From positions 1 to 28,150 of the forward strand of contig DAOWCB010000001.1 of NCBI GenBank assembly GCA_030633795.1: 28,150 nucleotides of DNA, written 5' to 3'. The position numbers and the translations under genes were made by a program. The DNA is from Candidatus Aminicenantota bacterium (GTDB lineage: Bacteria > Acidobacteriota > Aminicenantia > Aminicenantales > Aminicenantaceae). Position 1 is the first letter of the stretch; each line of letters starts with the position of its first letter. Shown piece by piece: positions 7,540 to 15,849 of the stretch. Below the pieces are notes generated by a model. It was not told the DNA's origin, made no database searches, and saw nothing but the letters and a program-made list of their open reading frames with translations.

Positions 7540-8933
7540 ATCGCCTCCTTCGAATCCCTTGGTTTGGCTCCCTCCTTTTTCCGTATGACATGGAGCAGGA
7601 CATAGGCGATCAAGGCCAAGATATATCCCGGGAGCCAACGAAAAAATAGATGCAAAGGCAAGAACAAGCAGACAGCCAATGTCCCGATCCATACAATCAA
7701 CGCCCTCCCATTGAAATTTTTCTTATTTTTTTCGGTTTGAAATTGTTCTATCTTAAACAGAGGAAAAAGCCAATGCTCAGCAAAAACAATCGCACCGATG
7801 GGCATCAAAACCAGACCATAAATCGCCACATAATCCAAAAGCTTCATGAAAAAGACAGGGAAACATGAGAGTATGGTTGTCAAAAGGCCAGCAGACATGG
7901 TGACCTTCCAGCGGGGCCAGTTGGGCGTTATGACCTGCAGAGCAAGGCCTGCTCTGTACAACGTGGGATTCGCCGTGGTCCAGCCCGCAATAAAAACACC
8001 GGCGGCGCCGGCCAGCCCCACAGCTTCGAAGGCCATAAGGCCCGGATGCATCTCGCGCCCTATGGCTGCCACCATTATTCCCGAACAAATCCATGCCAGA
8101 AAATGCCCGCAATACATCCCGAACGCAGAATAGAGCCCATAGACCCATCTCTTGGCATACCGGAACAGCGCCATATCCGATAGTCCGATGTGCATTGCGA
8201 GATTGCAAAACCATGCAAAAAACAGGACATGCGCCAAACGGAATTTTTCCTGTCCTTCAGCTGCCACTCCATTCCAAATTTTGGTTCTGGCTATTTCAAA
8301 AAAATTATCGAAATTGGCATGCACCCCTAGACGAGGAAGAAGAGCCAGGGCTCCAGCAATGAACAAAACGAAAATCCAAGGCGAGCACACTTGGGCAAAC
8401 CGGCTTAACCTTTCGAATCCCAACACTGCCAATACGGTAAAAATGATTCCGATGCCAAAGGTCAGACAAATCCAACCCAAGCTGCTGGGAAACACATCAT
8501 CCAAGGAAGGGATGTCGATTCCGAAAACAAGCCCGAGAGCGGTGGCAGAAACAGCGATCATAGCCCCGGCCAGTATGCAATAGAGGATGGCATTGGCGAG
8601 GTTGTAGATAACATTGAGCCCTGGACCGGCAATTTTCCTCAAATACCAGTACAAGGTCAGGCGTGTCTGGGTGGCGATCGGAGCACAGATGAATGTCCAA
8701 GACAGGACTGCCAACAGATTTCCCAGAATCAGACCAAGAAGCAAATCATGAAGGCTTACGCCGTGGAGAACAAAAAATGCACCGATCACAAATTCCGTGG
8801 CTGCCACATGTTCTCCAGCAAAAAGCCCTGCAAAACAGGCCCCGTTTTGCAGCCTATCCGAAGAAACAGGTTCGCGATCGAACTCATACAGGTGGTCCAT
8901 CCGATCGGTTATTCGCGATAACGAAGTGGCCAT
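7536..8933 (-). CDS. NCS1-like (purine-cytosine permease-type) membrane transporter
   Basis: A 465-residue polytopic membrane protein with about 12 hydrophobic segments. The N-terminal region (EHVAATEFVIGA, then SLHDLLLGLILGNLLAVLSW and TRLTLYWYLRKIAGP) resembles the first helices of CodB/NCS1 symporters, and AGWTTANPTLYRAGLA resembles their helix-8 region. NCS1 proteins carry nucleobases, hydantoins or vitamins. Placed among rhamnose genes and with no nucleobase genes nearby, this one may carry rhamnose or a rhamnoside, but that is inference. I chose the ATG at 8933, followed by ATSLSRITDRMDHL; its ribosome site is weak (AGGA about 19 bases away), so ATG 8900 is possible. The stop overlaps the start of the 68-residue membrane protein. 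Confidence 0.75.
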   Translation of the reverse strand: MATSLSRITDRMDHLYEFDREPVSSDRLQNGACFAGLFAGEHVAATEFVIGAFFVLHGVSLHDLLLGLILGNLLAVLSWTFICAPIATQTRLTLYWYLRKIAGPGLNVIYNLANAILYCILAGAMIAVSATALGLVFGIDIPSLDDVFPSSLGWICLTFGIGIIFTVLAVLGFERLSRFAQVCSPWIFVLFIAGALALLPRLGVHANFDNFFEIARTKIWNGVAAEGQEKFRLAHVLFFAWFCNLAMHIGLSDMALFRYAKRWVYGLYSAFGMYCGHFLAWICSGIMVAAIGREMHPGLMAFEAVGLAGAAGVFIAGWTTANPTLYRAGLALQVITPNWPRWKVTMSAGLLTTILSCFPVFFMKLLDYVAIYGLVLMPIGAIVFAEHWLFPLFKIEQFQTEKNKKNFNGRALIVWIGTLAVCLFLPLHLFFRWLPGYILALIAYVLLHVIRKKEGAKPRDSKEAI

Positions 8934-8959
8934 GATGATGTTTTTTGAGATCCTGGAGT

Positions 8960-8988
8960 AATATACATTATGATGTGGCAATTCACAA
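8960..8988 (-). promoter_or_regulatory. Candidate promoter of the permease operon
   Basis: On the minus strand TTGTGA (8988-8983), 17 bases, then TATATT (8965-8960). The -10 is a 5/6 match and the -35 a 4/6 match. Transcription would start about 20 bases before the chosen ATG, leaving a short leader. The 247-base gap between the permease and asnS starts holds this promoter and the asnS promoter; I see nothing else in it. Confidence 0.4.
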
Positions 8989-9142
8989 GATTCCGATCCG
9001 GTTGACTTTTGGGATGTGGACATAGCAATATAGGCAACAAGCACCATGGTTTAGTATGGTTAGCCGTGCTCTTCAGAAAAAATCCTGGCCATGTATGAAA
9101 CCGGGCATGAATACGGTTGGACATAACTCTGTAATGTAAGCA

Positions 9143-9171
9143 TTGACCCTCCCAATAGATTTCATTATAAT
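9143..9171 (+). promoter_or_regulatory. Near-consensus promoter of asnS
   Basis: TTGACC (9143-9148), exactly 17 bases, then a perfect TATAAT (9166-9171). This is the best sigma-70-type promoter in the window. The expected start of transcription, 6-8 bases after the -10, falls at about 9177-9179, only 2-4 bases before the asnS ATG at 9181. The transcript would then be leaderless or nearly so, with no room for a ribosome site. Confidence 0.75.
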
Positions 9172-9180
9172 CGGGGCATC

Positions 9181-10473
9181 ATGAAATGGGCTTATATTGA
9201 AGATATTGCTGGTTTTAAGGACCAAGAAGTCGAAATACGGGGATGGGTTTACAACAAACGCTCCGGTGGTAAGATCCGGTTCCTCTTGATTCGAGACGGG
9301 ACAGGTTTGATCCAGGGAACGATTTACAGCCCGGATAAGGATAACCCGCTTTTTCAAAAGTTCGACCTACTCACCCAGGAGTCTTCCATAATCGTCCGTG
9401 GTGTCGTGAAAGAGGACAAAAGAGCACCCGGAGGTTATGAATTAGGGATATCGGATTTGGAAATCGTCCAGATCGCACCTGAATACCCCATCACCCCAAA
9501 GGAACACGGGATTCCTTTCCTGATGGAGCACCGTCACCTCTGGCTTCGCTCGCAAAAGCAGCATGCCGTTCTCCAGATAAGAGCCGAACTCATTAAAGCG
9601 ATTCGTGACTTTTTTGACTCCCGGGGATTCCGCAATATGGACACGCCTATCTTGACTCCCAGTGCCTGTGAAGGAACGACTACCCTTTTCGAGACAGAAT
9701 ACTTCGACCAGAAAGCCTATCTAAGCCAGAGCGGGCAACTTTATAACGAAGCCACAGCCATGGCTTTCGGTAAAGTATATTGTTTCGGACCGACATTCCG
9801 GGCGGAAAAATCCAAAACGAGAAAACATTTGATCGAGTTCTGGATGGTCGAGCCGGAAGTGGCTTTTGCCACCCTTCAAGATATCACCGACCTTGCCGAA
9901 GACTTGATCGTGTCCATCATTACGCGTATCCTGGAAACAAGAAGTACAGAACTTGAGATTCTGGAGAGAGAGATCGCCCCCCTCGAACGGGTGAAAAAGC
10001 CCTTCCACCGGATTAAATACGGCAAAATTCTTCCCAATCTCAAAGAAAAGGGTTCCAAGATCGAGTGGGGAGATGATTTCGGAGCGCCTGAAGAAACCAT
10101 CCTATCTGAAATCTATGATTCTCCCGTCTGTGTCACCCATTTTCCCGCCCAAATTAAGGCCTTCTACATGCAACCGGATGAGGAAAATCCGGATGAGGTG
10201 TTGGGAGTAGACGTGTTTGCGTCCGAAGGATACGGGGAGCTTATAGGAGGAGGACAGCGTATCCATGATCTTGATTTGCTGGAAAAACGAGTCAAAGAAC
10301 ACAATCTTCCTCGTGAAGCTTATGAATGGTACTTGGATCTCCGGAAATATGGTTCCGTTCCGCACTCAGGATTTGGATTGGGCTTGGAAAGGGCCCTGTC
10401 TTGGATCTGCAAAATAAAGCACATCCGTGAAGCTATCCCCTTCCCTCGTCTTCTCTACAAAATCTACCCCTAG
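9181..10473 (+). CDS. asnS: Asparaginyl-tRNA synthetase
   Basis: Charges tRNA-Asn with asparagine; class IIb synthetase. The 430-residue length is typical of compact bacterial and archaeal AsnRS. An N-terminal OB-fold anticodon-binding domain (about 1-100) is followed by the class II catalytic core. Motif 2 is FRAEKSKTRKHL (206-217) with EFWMVEPEVAF after it, and motif 3 is GFGLGLERAL (397-406, R404). TTLFETEYF (167-175) and AYLSQSGQLY are AsnRS-type, which argues against AspRS. The C-terminus IREAIPFPR...YP is standard. ATG 9181 lies 10 bases after a perfect -10 element, and no Shine-Dalgarno sequence precedes it. It is probably a single-gene unit, as a hairpin with a T-run lies downstream. 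Confidence 0.96.
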   Translation: MKWAYIEDIAGFKDQEVEIRGWVYNKRSGGKIRFLLIRDGTGLIQGTIYSPDKDNPLFQKFDLLTQESSIIVRGVVKEDKRAPGGYELGISDLEIVQIAPEYPITPKEHGIPFLMEHRHLWLRSQKQHAVLQIRAELIKAIRDFFDSRGFRNMDTPILTPSACEGTTTLFETEYFDQKAYLSQSGQLYNEATAMAFGKVYCFGPTFRAEKSKTRKHLIEFWMVEPEVAFATLQDITDLAEDLIVSIITRILETRSTELEILEREIAPLERVKKPFHRIKYGKILPNLKEKGSKIEWGDDFGAPEETILSEIYDSPVCVTHFPAQIKAFYMQPDEENPDEVLGVDVFASEGYGELIGGGQRIHDLDLLEKRVKEHNLPREAYEWYLDLRKYGSVPHSGFGLGLERALSWICKIKHIREAIPFPRLLYKIYP

Positions 10474-10561
10474 CCCATTTCAATTCTTGTCTTCCTCTTA
10501 TCTGGGAGCATTTCGAAAACCGATGTATTCTTTGATCAGTCAAGTTTCAGGCAGGCAGGTT

Positions 10562-10609
10562 GATGAGGAGGTCATCCGGCGGCCTGACTACTTCTTCATC
10601 ACAGTTTTT
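10562..10609 (+). terminator. Possible intrinsic terminator of asnS
   Basis: A stem-loop downstream of asnS: 10562-10570 pairs with 10592-10600 (9 pairs, two of them G-U), and GTCA 10571-10574 pairs with TGAC 10585-10588 beyond a 3-base bulge. ACAG and then five T (10605-10609) follow. The stem is only moderately GC-rich and the T-run is 4 bases off the stem, so the call is tentative. The other part of this 188-base gap shows no clear promoter for rimO. Confidence 0.35.
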
Positions 10610-10661
10610 GAAATGTTTATCCCTTTACTCTTTCTGGCTGTGAATTTACAATGAAGGGAAG

Positions 10662-11981
10662 ATGAAAAAGGTCGCATTGATCAGCCTGGGATGCACAAAA
10701 AATCTCGTCGACAGCGAAGTTATGCTCGGTATTTTGGAAAGGCAAAAGTATGACCTGGTTCCCGAAATCGAGATGGCTGAAATCATCATCATCAACACCT
10801 GTGGGTTCATCCATCCTGCCCGTCAAGAAGCCCGCGATGTCATCAAAAATGCAGTCCTGGAAAAAAACAAGTCCAAAAACAAAAAAATCATCGTTTCCGG
10901 ATGTTATGTGCAAAGAAATCAAGCTAGTCTTCAGAAGGTCTTTCCTGAAGTCGATGCATGGACAGGAGTGACAGACTTTGACAAGATCGGACAAATTATC
11001 GAAGGAAAATCCTTTCAGAACGCGCAAAACTGCTTTTTGTATGATCATACTTCTCCTCGTTTGATTTCAACACCTCCTGCTTGGGCTTATATCAAGATCT
11101 CCGAAGGGTGCTCGAAAAGCTGTTCTTTTTGCGCCATCCCGTTGATCAAAGGGCCCTATCGATCCCGGAACATCCCATCCATTGCTGAAGAAATCAAAAA
11201 ACTTGTGTCGAAAGGCATACGAGAAATCAATCTGATTTCACAAGACACCACGTTTTATGGACACGACCTCCGATTAAATGACGGACTTGTGCTTCTGCTC
11301 GAAGAGCTCTTGAACATCGATAATCTCGAATGGATTCGCATCCTGTACAGCTATCCCGAAGAAATCTCCGATTCTTTGTTGAACATCATGTGCGAGGAAA
11401 GAATCTGTTCCTATTTGGATATTCCGTTCCAACACTCCCATCCCTTCATCACAAAACGCATGAAAAGAGGATTAGACGGGAAAAAATCTTTGGAATTGCT
11501 GGAGCGCATAAGAAAACAGATCCCGGATATAGCCATCAGAACGTCCTTAATTGTCGGGTTTCCGGGAGAAGGCAAACAAGAATTCGATGATTTGATGGCT
11601 TTTGTCACACATGCCCAGTTTGACCACCTTGGCGTTTTCACCTATTCCCCAGAGGAAGGGACAAAATGCTTTGAACTGGGAGATCCTGTCAAAGAAAAAG
11701 TCAAACTGAGACGGAAGGAAAATATAATGAACATTCAAGCAGAAATATCCTATGAGAACAACCAAAAATATGTTGGCCAATCCATCGACGTCCTGATAGA
11801 GGGGACATTGAAACAAGACCAAACTTTGATGGTGGGCAGGGGACAATTCCAAGCACCCGAAGTGGACGGGGTTGTATTTATCTCCTCCGAGGAAATAGAA
11901 ACAGAAATTTTCAACACTATCCAAAAAGTTGAAATCAACGGTCGGGATGTATATGATTTATATGGAAACGTAAAACGATGA
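10662..11981 (+). CDS. rimO: Ribosomal protein S12 methylthiotransferase (radical SAM)
   Basis: Adds a methylthio group to the conserved aspartate of ribosomal protein S12 (D88 in E. coli). The 439-residue product has all three parts. The N-terminal UPF0004 domain carries cluster cysteines in SLGCTKNLVDSE, NTCGF and SGCY. The radical-SAM core has C-x3-C-x2-C in EGCSKSCSFCAIP, followed by PYRSR. The C-terminal TRAM domain includes APEVDGVV. The SLGCxKNLVDSE opening and the APE(V/I)DG ending separate RimO from the tRNA enzyme MiaB. A GAAGGGAAG run precedes the ATG closely. It is the first gene of a seven-gene run, and its stop overlaps the pgpA start (ATGA). Confidence 0.95.
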   Translation: MKKVALISLGCTKNLVDSEVMLGILERQKYDLVPEIEMAEIIIINTCGFIHPARQEARDVIKNAVLEKNKSKNKKIIVSGCYVQRNQASLQKVFPEVDAWTGVTDFDKIGQIIEGKSFQNAQNCFLYDHTSPRLISTPPAWAYIKISEGCSKSCSFCAIPLIKGPYRSRNIPSIAEEIKKLVSKGIREINLISQDTTFYGHDLRLNDGLVLLLEELLNIDNLEWIRILYSYPEEISDSLLNIMCEERICSYLDIPFQHSHPFITKRMKRGLDGKKSLELLERIRKQIPDIAIRTSLIVGFPGEGKQEFDDLMAFVTHAQFDHLGVFTYSPEEGTKCFELGDPVKEKVKLRRKENIMNIQAEISYENNQKYVGQSIDVLIEGTLKQDQTLMVGRGQFQAPEVDGVVFISSEEIETEIFNTIQKVEINGRDVYDLYGNVKR

Positions 11982-12427
11982 AATTATTTTCAAAAATAAC
12001 CGCAACCTTTTTCGGAGTGGGGTATTTTCCAGTGGCACCGGGAACACTAACCAGTGCTATCATCGTCCTTCTTTACAAATTTTTTCTATACAGACTGAGT
12101 TGGCCTATCTATTTATTACTATTTTTTGTGCTTTTTGCCCTTGGCACATTTGTATCAGATGTCTACTCTCGAAGACTAAAAAAGGAGGACCCCCGTACAG
12201 TCGTCATTGATGAAGCTGCTGGACAGTTCATTGCCCTATTCCTCCTCAGCCCGCAGTGGACACTCTGTGCCGCGTGTTTTTTTCTTTTCCGTTTTTTCGA
12301 TATCCTCAAACCTTTTCCGATAAATAGAGTCGAAACATTTCCCAGGGGATTCGGGATCATGCTCGATGACATTGCGGCAGCTATCTTTGCAGGGATCCTG
12401 ATCAACCTCTTCTTATTGTTAACATGA
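11978..12427 (+). CDS. pgpA: Phosphatidylglycerophosphatase A
   Basis: Removes phosphate from phosphatidylglycerol phosphate to give phosphatidylglycerol, at the inner membrane. The 149-residue size and motifs fit PgpA: GYFPVAPGTLTS near the N-terminus (about 16-27), the acidic VIDEAAGQF (about 75), FRFFDILKPFPI (about 104-115) and the C-terminal MLDDIAAAIFAG. Several hydrophobic segments are present. The start overlaps the rimO stop by 4 bases and its own stop overlaps cinA likewise. Together with plsY and gpsA further along, it gives the operon three phospholipid-synthesis steps. Confidence 0.92.
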   Translation: MKLFSKITATFFGVGYFPVAPGTLTSAIIVLLYKFFLYRLSWPIYLLLFFVLFALGTFVSDVYSRRLKKEDPRTVVIDEAAGQFIALFLLSPQWTLCAACFFLFRFFDILKPFPINRVETFPRGFGIMLDDIAAAIFAGILINLFLLLT

Positions 12428-13689
12428 AACCCGCAAAAGATTGGAAGATCGAGATCCTTGCCGTAGGATCTGAGTTGCTAACTCCTCACTTTCAAGACAC
12501 AAATTCTCTCTATTTAACAAAAAGGCTGAATGATTTAGGCCTTGATGTCCAAATCAAAACTATCGTTGGAGACCAGTGGGATAATCTTTGTCTGGCATTC
12601 CGACAGATTCTCGCCCGCACAGACTTGATGATTGCTACTGGTGGACTCGGCCCAACAAAAGATGACAGAACCCGAGAGGCTTTGGCCTCTGTCTTGGACA
12701 GGAAACTCCTTTTCAGAGACGATCTGCTCAGAGCGATCGAAAGAAGATTCTCAAGTCGGCAAATGAAAATGCCTGAAGTCAACAAGAAACAGGCCTATCT
12801 CATCGAGGATGCAGTAGTCCTCGAAAACAAAAATGGCACAGCACCCGGCCAATGGATCGATACTGGCTCGGATACGGTTATCCTTCTTCCAGGCCCCCCT
12901 CACGAGATCAAACCCATGTTCGAAAACTATGTCTGGCCCCGCCTACAAGCCTTCCAAAACAGATATATCTATCGCCGTGTGATAAAAACAGCCGGGCTTA
13001 CAGAATCTCAGATCGAGACTTACCTCGGGGACCTTTATCCCAAAATACTAGAAGTCCAACTTACCACTCTGGCTTCTCCCGGCCAGATTGCGATCCATCT
13101 CAAGAGTAGCTCTGATAAAAGCATTTCCCAAGCGAAACATAAGGTCGGCCAGGCCATAAAACTCATCTGTGATGCCCTTGAAAAAGGAGTCTACTCCACA
13201 GAAGGAGAAGAGCTGGAGGAAGTCATAGGAAAATATCTTAAGAAAAAACATCAAACGGTGGCTGTGGCGGAATCATGCACAGGAGGCTTTCTTGGCCACC
13301 GCATCACCAACGTCTCGGGAAGCTCTGAATATTTTCTTCAAGGTATTTTGGCATACAGCAATACAGCAAAGACAGATTTATTAGGGGTCTCCCCAGAGAT
13401 AATCGACAAGTATGGGGCGGTCAGTCCTCAAGTCGCTCTGACAATGGCAACAGGAATCAGAGAAAGAGCGAACGCCACCTACGGATTATCCATCACAGGG
13501 ATTGCAGGTCCTTCGGGTGGAACAAAGGAGAAACCCGTGGGCCTGGTTTACATAGCGCTGGCCCACGACCAGGATGTCCTTGTTAAAAAAAACCTTTTTT
13601 TAGGTGACCGGAATGCGATAAAATTCCAATCGAGTCAGAAAGCTTTGGATATGCTTCGTCGACATCTATCGGGCACGAGCCAATCATGA
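12424..13689 (+). CDS. cinA: CinA-family protein, NMN amidohydrolase
   Basis: A two-domain 421-residue CinA. The N-terminal MoCF/COG1058 domain (about 1-250) has ILAVGSELL, TGGLGPTKDDRTREA and the LPGPPHEIKPMF loop; it acts on ADP-ribose or related pyrophosphates in studied members. The C-terminal PncC-like domain (about 265-421) has VAVAESCTGGFLGHRIT, with the catalytic serine in the ESCTGG context, and ITGIAGPSGGTKEKPVGLVY; it deamidates nicotinamide mononucleotide in NAD recycling. Both domains look intact and full length. It is joined to pgpA and thpR by 4-base overlaps. The old 'competence-induced' name does not imply a competence role here. Confidence 0.93.
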   Translation: MKPAKDWKIEILAVGSELLTPHFQDTNSLYLTKRLNDLGLDVQIKTIVGDQWDNLCLAFRQILARTDLMIATGGLGPTKDDRTREALASVLDRKLLFRDDLLRAIERRFSSRQMKMPEVNKKQAYLIEDAVVLENKNGTAPGQWIDTGSDTVILLPGPPHEIKPMFENYVWPRLQAFQNRYIYRRVIKTAGLTESQIETYLGDLYPKILEVQLTTLASPGQIAIHLKSSSDKSISQAKHKVGQAIKLICDALEKGVYSTEGEELEEVIGKYLKKKHQTVAVAESCTGGFLGHRITNVSGSSEYFLQGILAYSNTAKTDLLGVSPEIIDKYGAVSPQVALTMATGIRERANATYGLSITGIAGPSGGTKEKPVGLVYIALAHDQDVLVKKNLFLGDRNAIKFQSSQKALDMLRRHLSGTSQS

Positions 13690-14243
13690 GAACATTTATC
13701 GCTATCGAGCTTGATAACACGATCAAAGATAACGTATCTGAACTCATCCAGAAATTGGACACAGGTGGCAGAAACATCCGGTGGGTCAAACCCCAGGGTA
13801 TGCATCTGACGCTTAAATTTCTTGGTGATGTCTCCGAGGATAAAAACACAGAAGTCAAATCAGTGTTGGGAAGTATCGCCACAGACTATTCCCGTTTCCC
13901 ACTCAGTTTAAAGGGAACGGGAACATTTCCTACAGCGGCACGGATTCCCCGGGTTGTGTGGATCGGGATCGAAAAGAATGAGTTCCTCCAGAATATCCAA
14001 GACAGGGTGGAAAAAGAACTCCATAACATCCGATTTCCAAAGGAGAAAAGAAAATATTTTCCCCATCTAACGTTAGGCCGCGTCAAGGGACTGCAAAACA
14101 TCGAGACAATAATGGAAACGCTTAACCAATACAAAGAGGCCGAGTTTGGGGGGATGACTGTAAACAAGATCACTCTTTTCAAGAGCACGCTAAAACCAAC
14201 CGGGGCTGAATACGCCATACTATCGGAGTTTCATCTGAAATGA
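13686..14243 (+). CDS. thpR: RNA 2',3'-cyclic phosphodiesterase (2H family)
   Basis: A 185-residue member of the LigT/ThpR branch of the 2H phosphoesterases. These open 2',3'-cyclic phosphate RNA ends, and the enzyme was first seen as a 2'-5' RNA ligase. Both catalytic HxTx motifs are present, at H40 (MHLTLKFLGDV) and H127 (PHLTLGRVK). The opening MRTFIAIEL and the KGTGTFP segment are typical. ATGA overlaps tie it to cinA upstream and plsY downstream. The biological substrate is unknown for most bacterial members. Confidence 0.93.
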   Translation: MRTFIAIELDNTIKDNVSELIQKLDTGGRNIRWVKPQGMHLTLKFLGDVSEDKNTEVKSVLGSIATDYSRFPLSLKGTGTFPTAARIPRVVWIGIEKNEFLQNIQDRVEKELHNIRFPKEKRKYFPHLTLGRVKGLQNIETIMETLNQYKEAEFGGMTVNKITLFKSTLKPTGAEYAILSEFHLK

Positions 14244-14827
14244 AGATACTGTTTGCCCTATTTTCATATTTATTCGGCTCCTTTCCTACAGGATACATCT
14301 TGTACTACCTCAGCGAGAAAAAAGACATCCGTGGGTATGGAAGCCAGAGTATCGGTGCCACAAATGTGTTCAGACTGAAAGGTTGGATTTTTGCCATTCC
14401 TGTGATTTTCGTCGATATTCTAAAGGGCTTTTTGCCCGTGTTTCTTGCTCTGAAGCTTTTTCCCGACAAAAGATTCGCACTTCTCTGTGGATTTCTCGCC
14501 GTTCTCGGCCACTGTTTCCCGCTCTACATCAAACTCAAGGGTGGAAAAGGTGTGGCCACATCAGTTGGCGTGTATTTGGTCTTGGCTTTTAAGCCTCTTC
14601 TTATAGGGATCGGGGTGTTTTTGATTGTCATAGCCTTGACGCGTTATGTCTCTCTTGGCTCCATCATGGCGATGTTGAGCTTGCCTTTATCCATTTATTT
14701 TATTCAAGGCAACCAGGAAGCAGCCATTCTTAGCATCGTCATTTTTCTTCTGATCGTCATAAGACACGGAGGAAATATCCGTCGGCTCGTGGATGGGACT
14801 GAAAGGAAATTAGGGAAAAAAGAGTGA
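14240..14827 (+). CDS. plsY: Acyl-phosphate:glycerol-3-phosphate acyltransferase
   Basis: An integral membrane enzyme that moves an acyl group from acyl-phosphate to sn-glycerol 3-phosphate, the first acylation in phospholipid synthesis. The 195-residue size is typical. Three PlsY motifs are visible: GSFPTGYIL with DIRGYGSQSIGATNVFR, GHCFPLYIKLKGGKGVATS, and the late RHGGNIRRLVDGTERKLG. About five to seven hydrophobic helices span the rest. Its stop overlaps the GTG start of gpsA, whose product makes its glycerol-3-phosphate substrate, so coupling of the two is sensible. Confidence 0.95.
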   Translation: MKILFALFSYLFGSFPTGYILYYLSEKKDIRGYGSQSIGATNVFRLKGWIFAIPVIFVDILKGFLPVFLALKLFPDKRFALLCGFLAVLGHCFPLYIKLKGGKGVATSVGVYLVLAFKPLLIGIGVFLIVIALTRYVSLGSIMAMLSLPLSIYFIQGNQEAAILSIVIFLLIVIRHGGNIRRLVDGTERKLGKKE

Positions 14828-15849
14828 AAAAAGTCTGCATTGTTGGAGGAGGCTCATGGGGAAGCGCCATGGCTATCCATCTGGGAAGGCTTGAGGTTTG
14901 TACAAACCTCTGGATAAGGGAAAAAGAGATTTATGAGGAGATTGTCTGCACCGGAGAAAACAAGACATTCCTCCCGGGAATCCCAATCCCCTCCTCTGTT
15001 TCCCTTTTTCTTGATCTACAAGAGGCCATCAGGGAAACCGAAACCATTTTTATCGCAGTGCCATCCAGGTTCTGCCGTCAAATGTACACCCAAATGGCCC
15101 CTTTCCTCACTTCTGAACATTTCATCGTTAGCCTGACTAAGGGAATAGAAGAAGAATCCCTAAAGAGGATGAGTGAAGTCATGGGCGAGGTTTTTTCTGA
15201 GACATTCCGTTCTCGCATTGTTGTCCTATCTGGGCCGAGTTTTGCACGAGAAGTGGCAGAATCTCATCCGACGGCTGTGGTTATATCTTCCAAAAATCTC
15301 GAACTGACAAAAAAAATTCAGGCTCTCGTCTCCAGTTTGTATTTTCGTGCCTATAGGTCTGATGATATTATAGGAGTTGAGCTGGCCGGAGCCTGCAAAA
15401 ATGTTATCGCGATTGCTACGGGCATCTCGGACAGTTTCGGTTTCGGAAGCAATTCCATGGCCGCCCTGGTGACCAGGGGCTTGGCAGAAATGACTCGGTT
15501 GGGAGTAAGTCTTGGTGCAAAACAGGAAACCTATGCCGGTCTTGCGGGTATCGGCGACCTTGTTCTCACGTGCACTGGCAAGTTAAGCCGAAACCGGTAT
15601 GTGGGAAGTGAATTGGGAAAAGGAAAAAGCCTGGAAGAAATCATCTCTGGGATGAAAATGATCGCAGAGGGAATTACAACAACCCTTTCAGTACGCCAGC
15701 TGGCTCAAAGGGAGAACGTGGAAATACCGATATGCGAGCAAGTTTTTTCTGTACTTTATCGGGGAAAGAACCCAAAGGATGCCTTCCGGGATTTGATGTT
15801 GAGGGAATTAAAAGATGAATACAAAACCTCCAAGGGAGAAAAAAAATGA
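14824..15849 (+). CDS. gpsA: Glycerol-3-phosphate dehydrogenase [NAD(P)+]
   Basis: Reduces dihydroxyacetone phosphate to sn-glycerol 3-phosphate for phospholipid synthesis; cytoplasmic. The 341-residue product has the nucleotide-binding loop VGGGSWGSAMAIHL, LSGPSFAREVA, the catalytic-lysine segment LAGACKNVIAIATG, and AGIGDLVLTCTGKLSRNR. The start is GTG (14824), overlapping the plsY stop as GTGA; it is the only non-ATG start in this operon. It makes the substrate of the preceding gene product. Confidence 0.95.
   Translation: MKKVCIVGGGSWGSAMAIHLGRLEVCTNLWIREKEIYEEIVCTGENKTFLPGIPIPSSVSLFLDLQEAIRETETIFIAVPSRFCRQMYTQMAPFLTSEHFIVSLTKGIEEESLKRMSEVMGEVFSETFRSRIVVLSGPSFAREVAESHPTAVVISSKNLELTKKIQALVSSLYFRAYRSDDIIGVELAGACKNVIAIATGISDSFGFGSNSMAALVTRGLAEMTRLGVSLGAKQETYAGLAGIGDLVLTCTGKLSRNRYVGSELGKGKSLEEIISGMKMIAEGITTTLSVRQLAQRENVEIPICEQVFSVLYRGKNPKDAFRDLMLRELKDEYKTSKGEKK

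Noticed and set aside
9046..9064. Short direct repeat ATGGTTTAG / ATGGTTAG upstream of asnS
   Set aside because: Two short copies only, not aligned with a promoter; expected by chance.
10427..10654. Small reading frame between asnS and rimO
   Set aside because: Overlaps the end of asnS, has no ribosome site, low-complexity composition, and contains the likely terminator hairpin.
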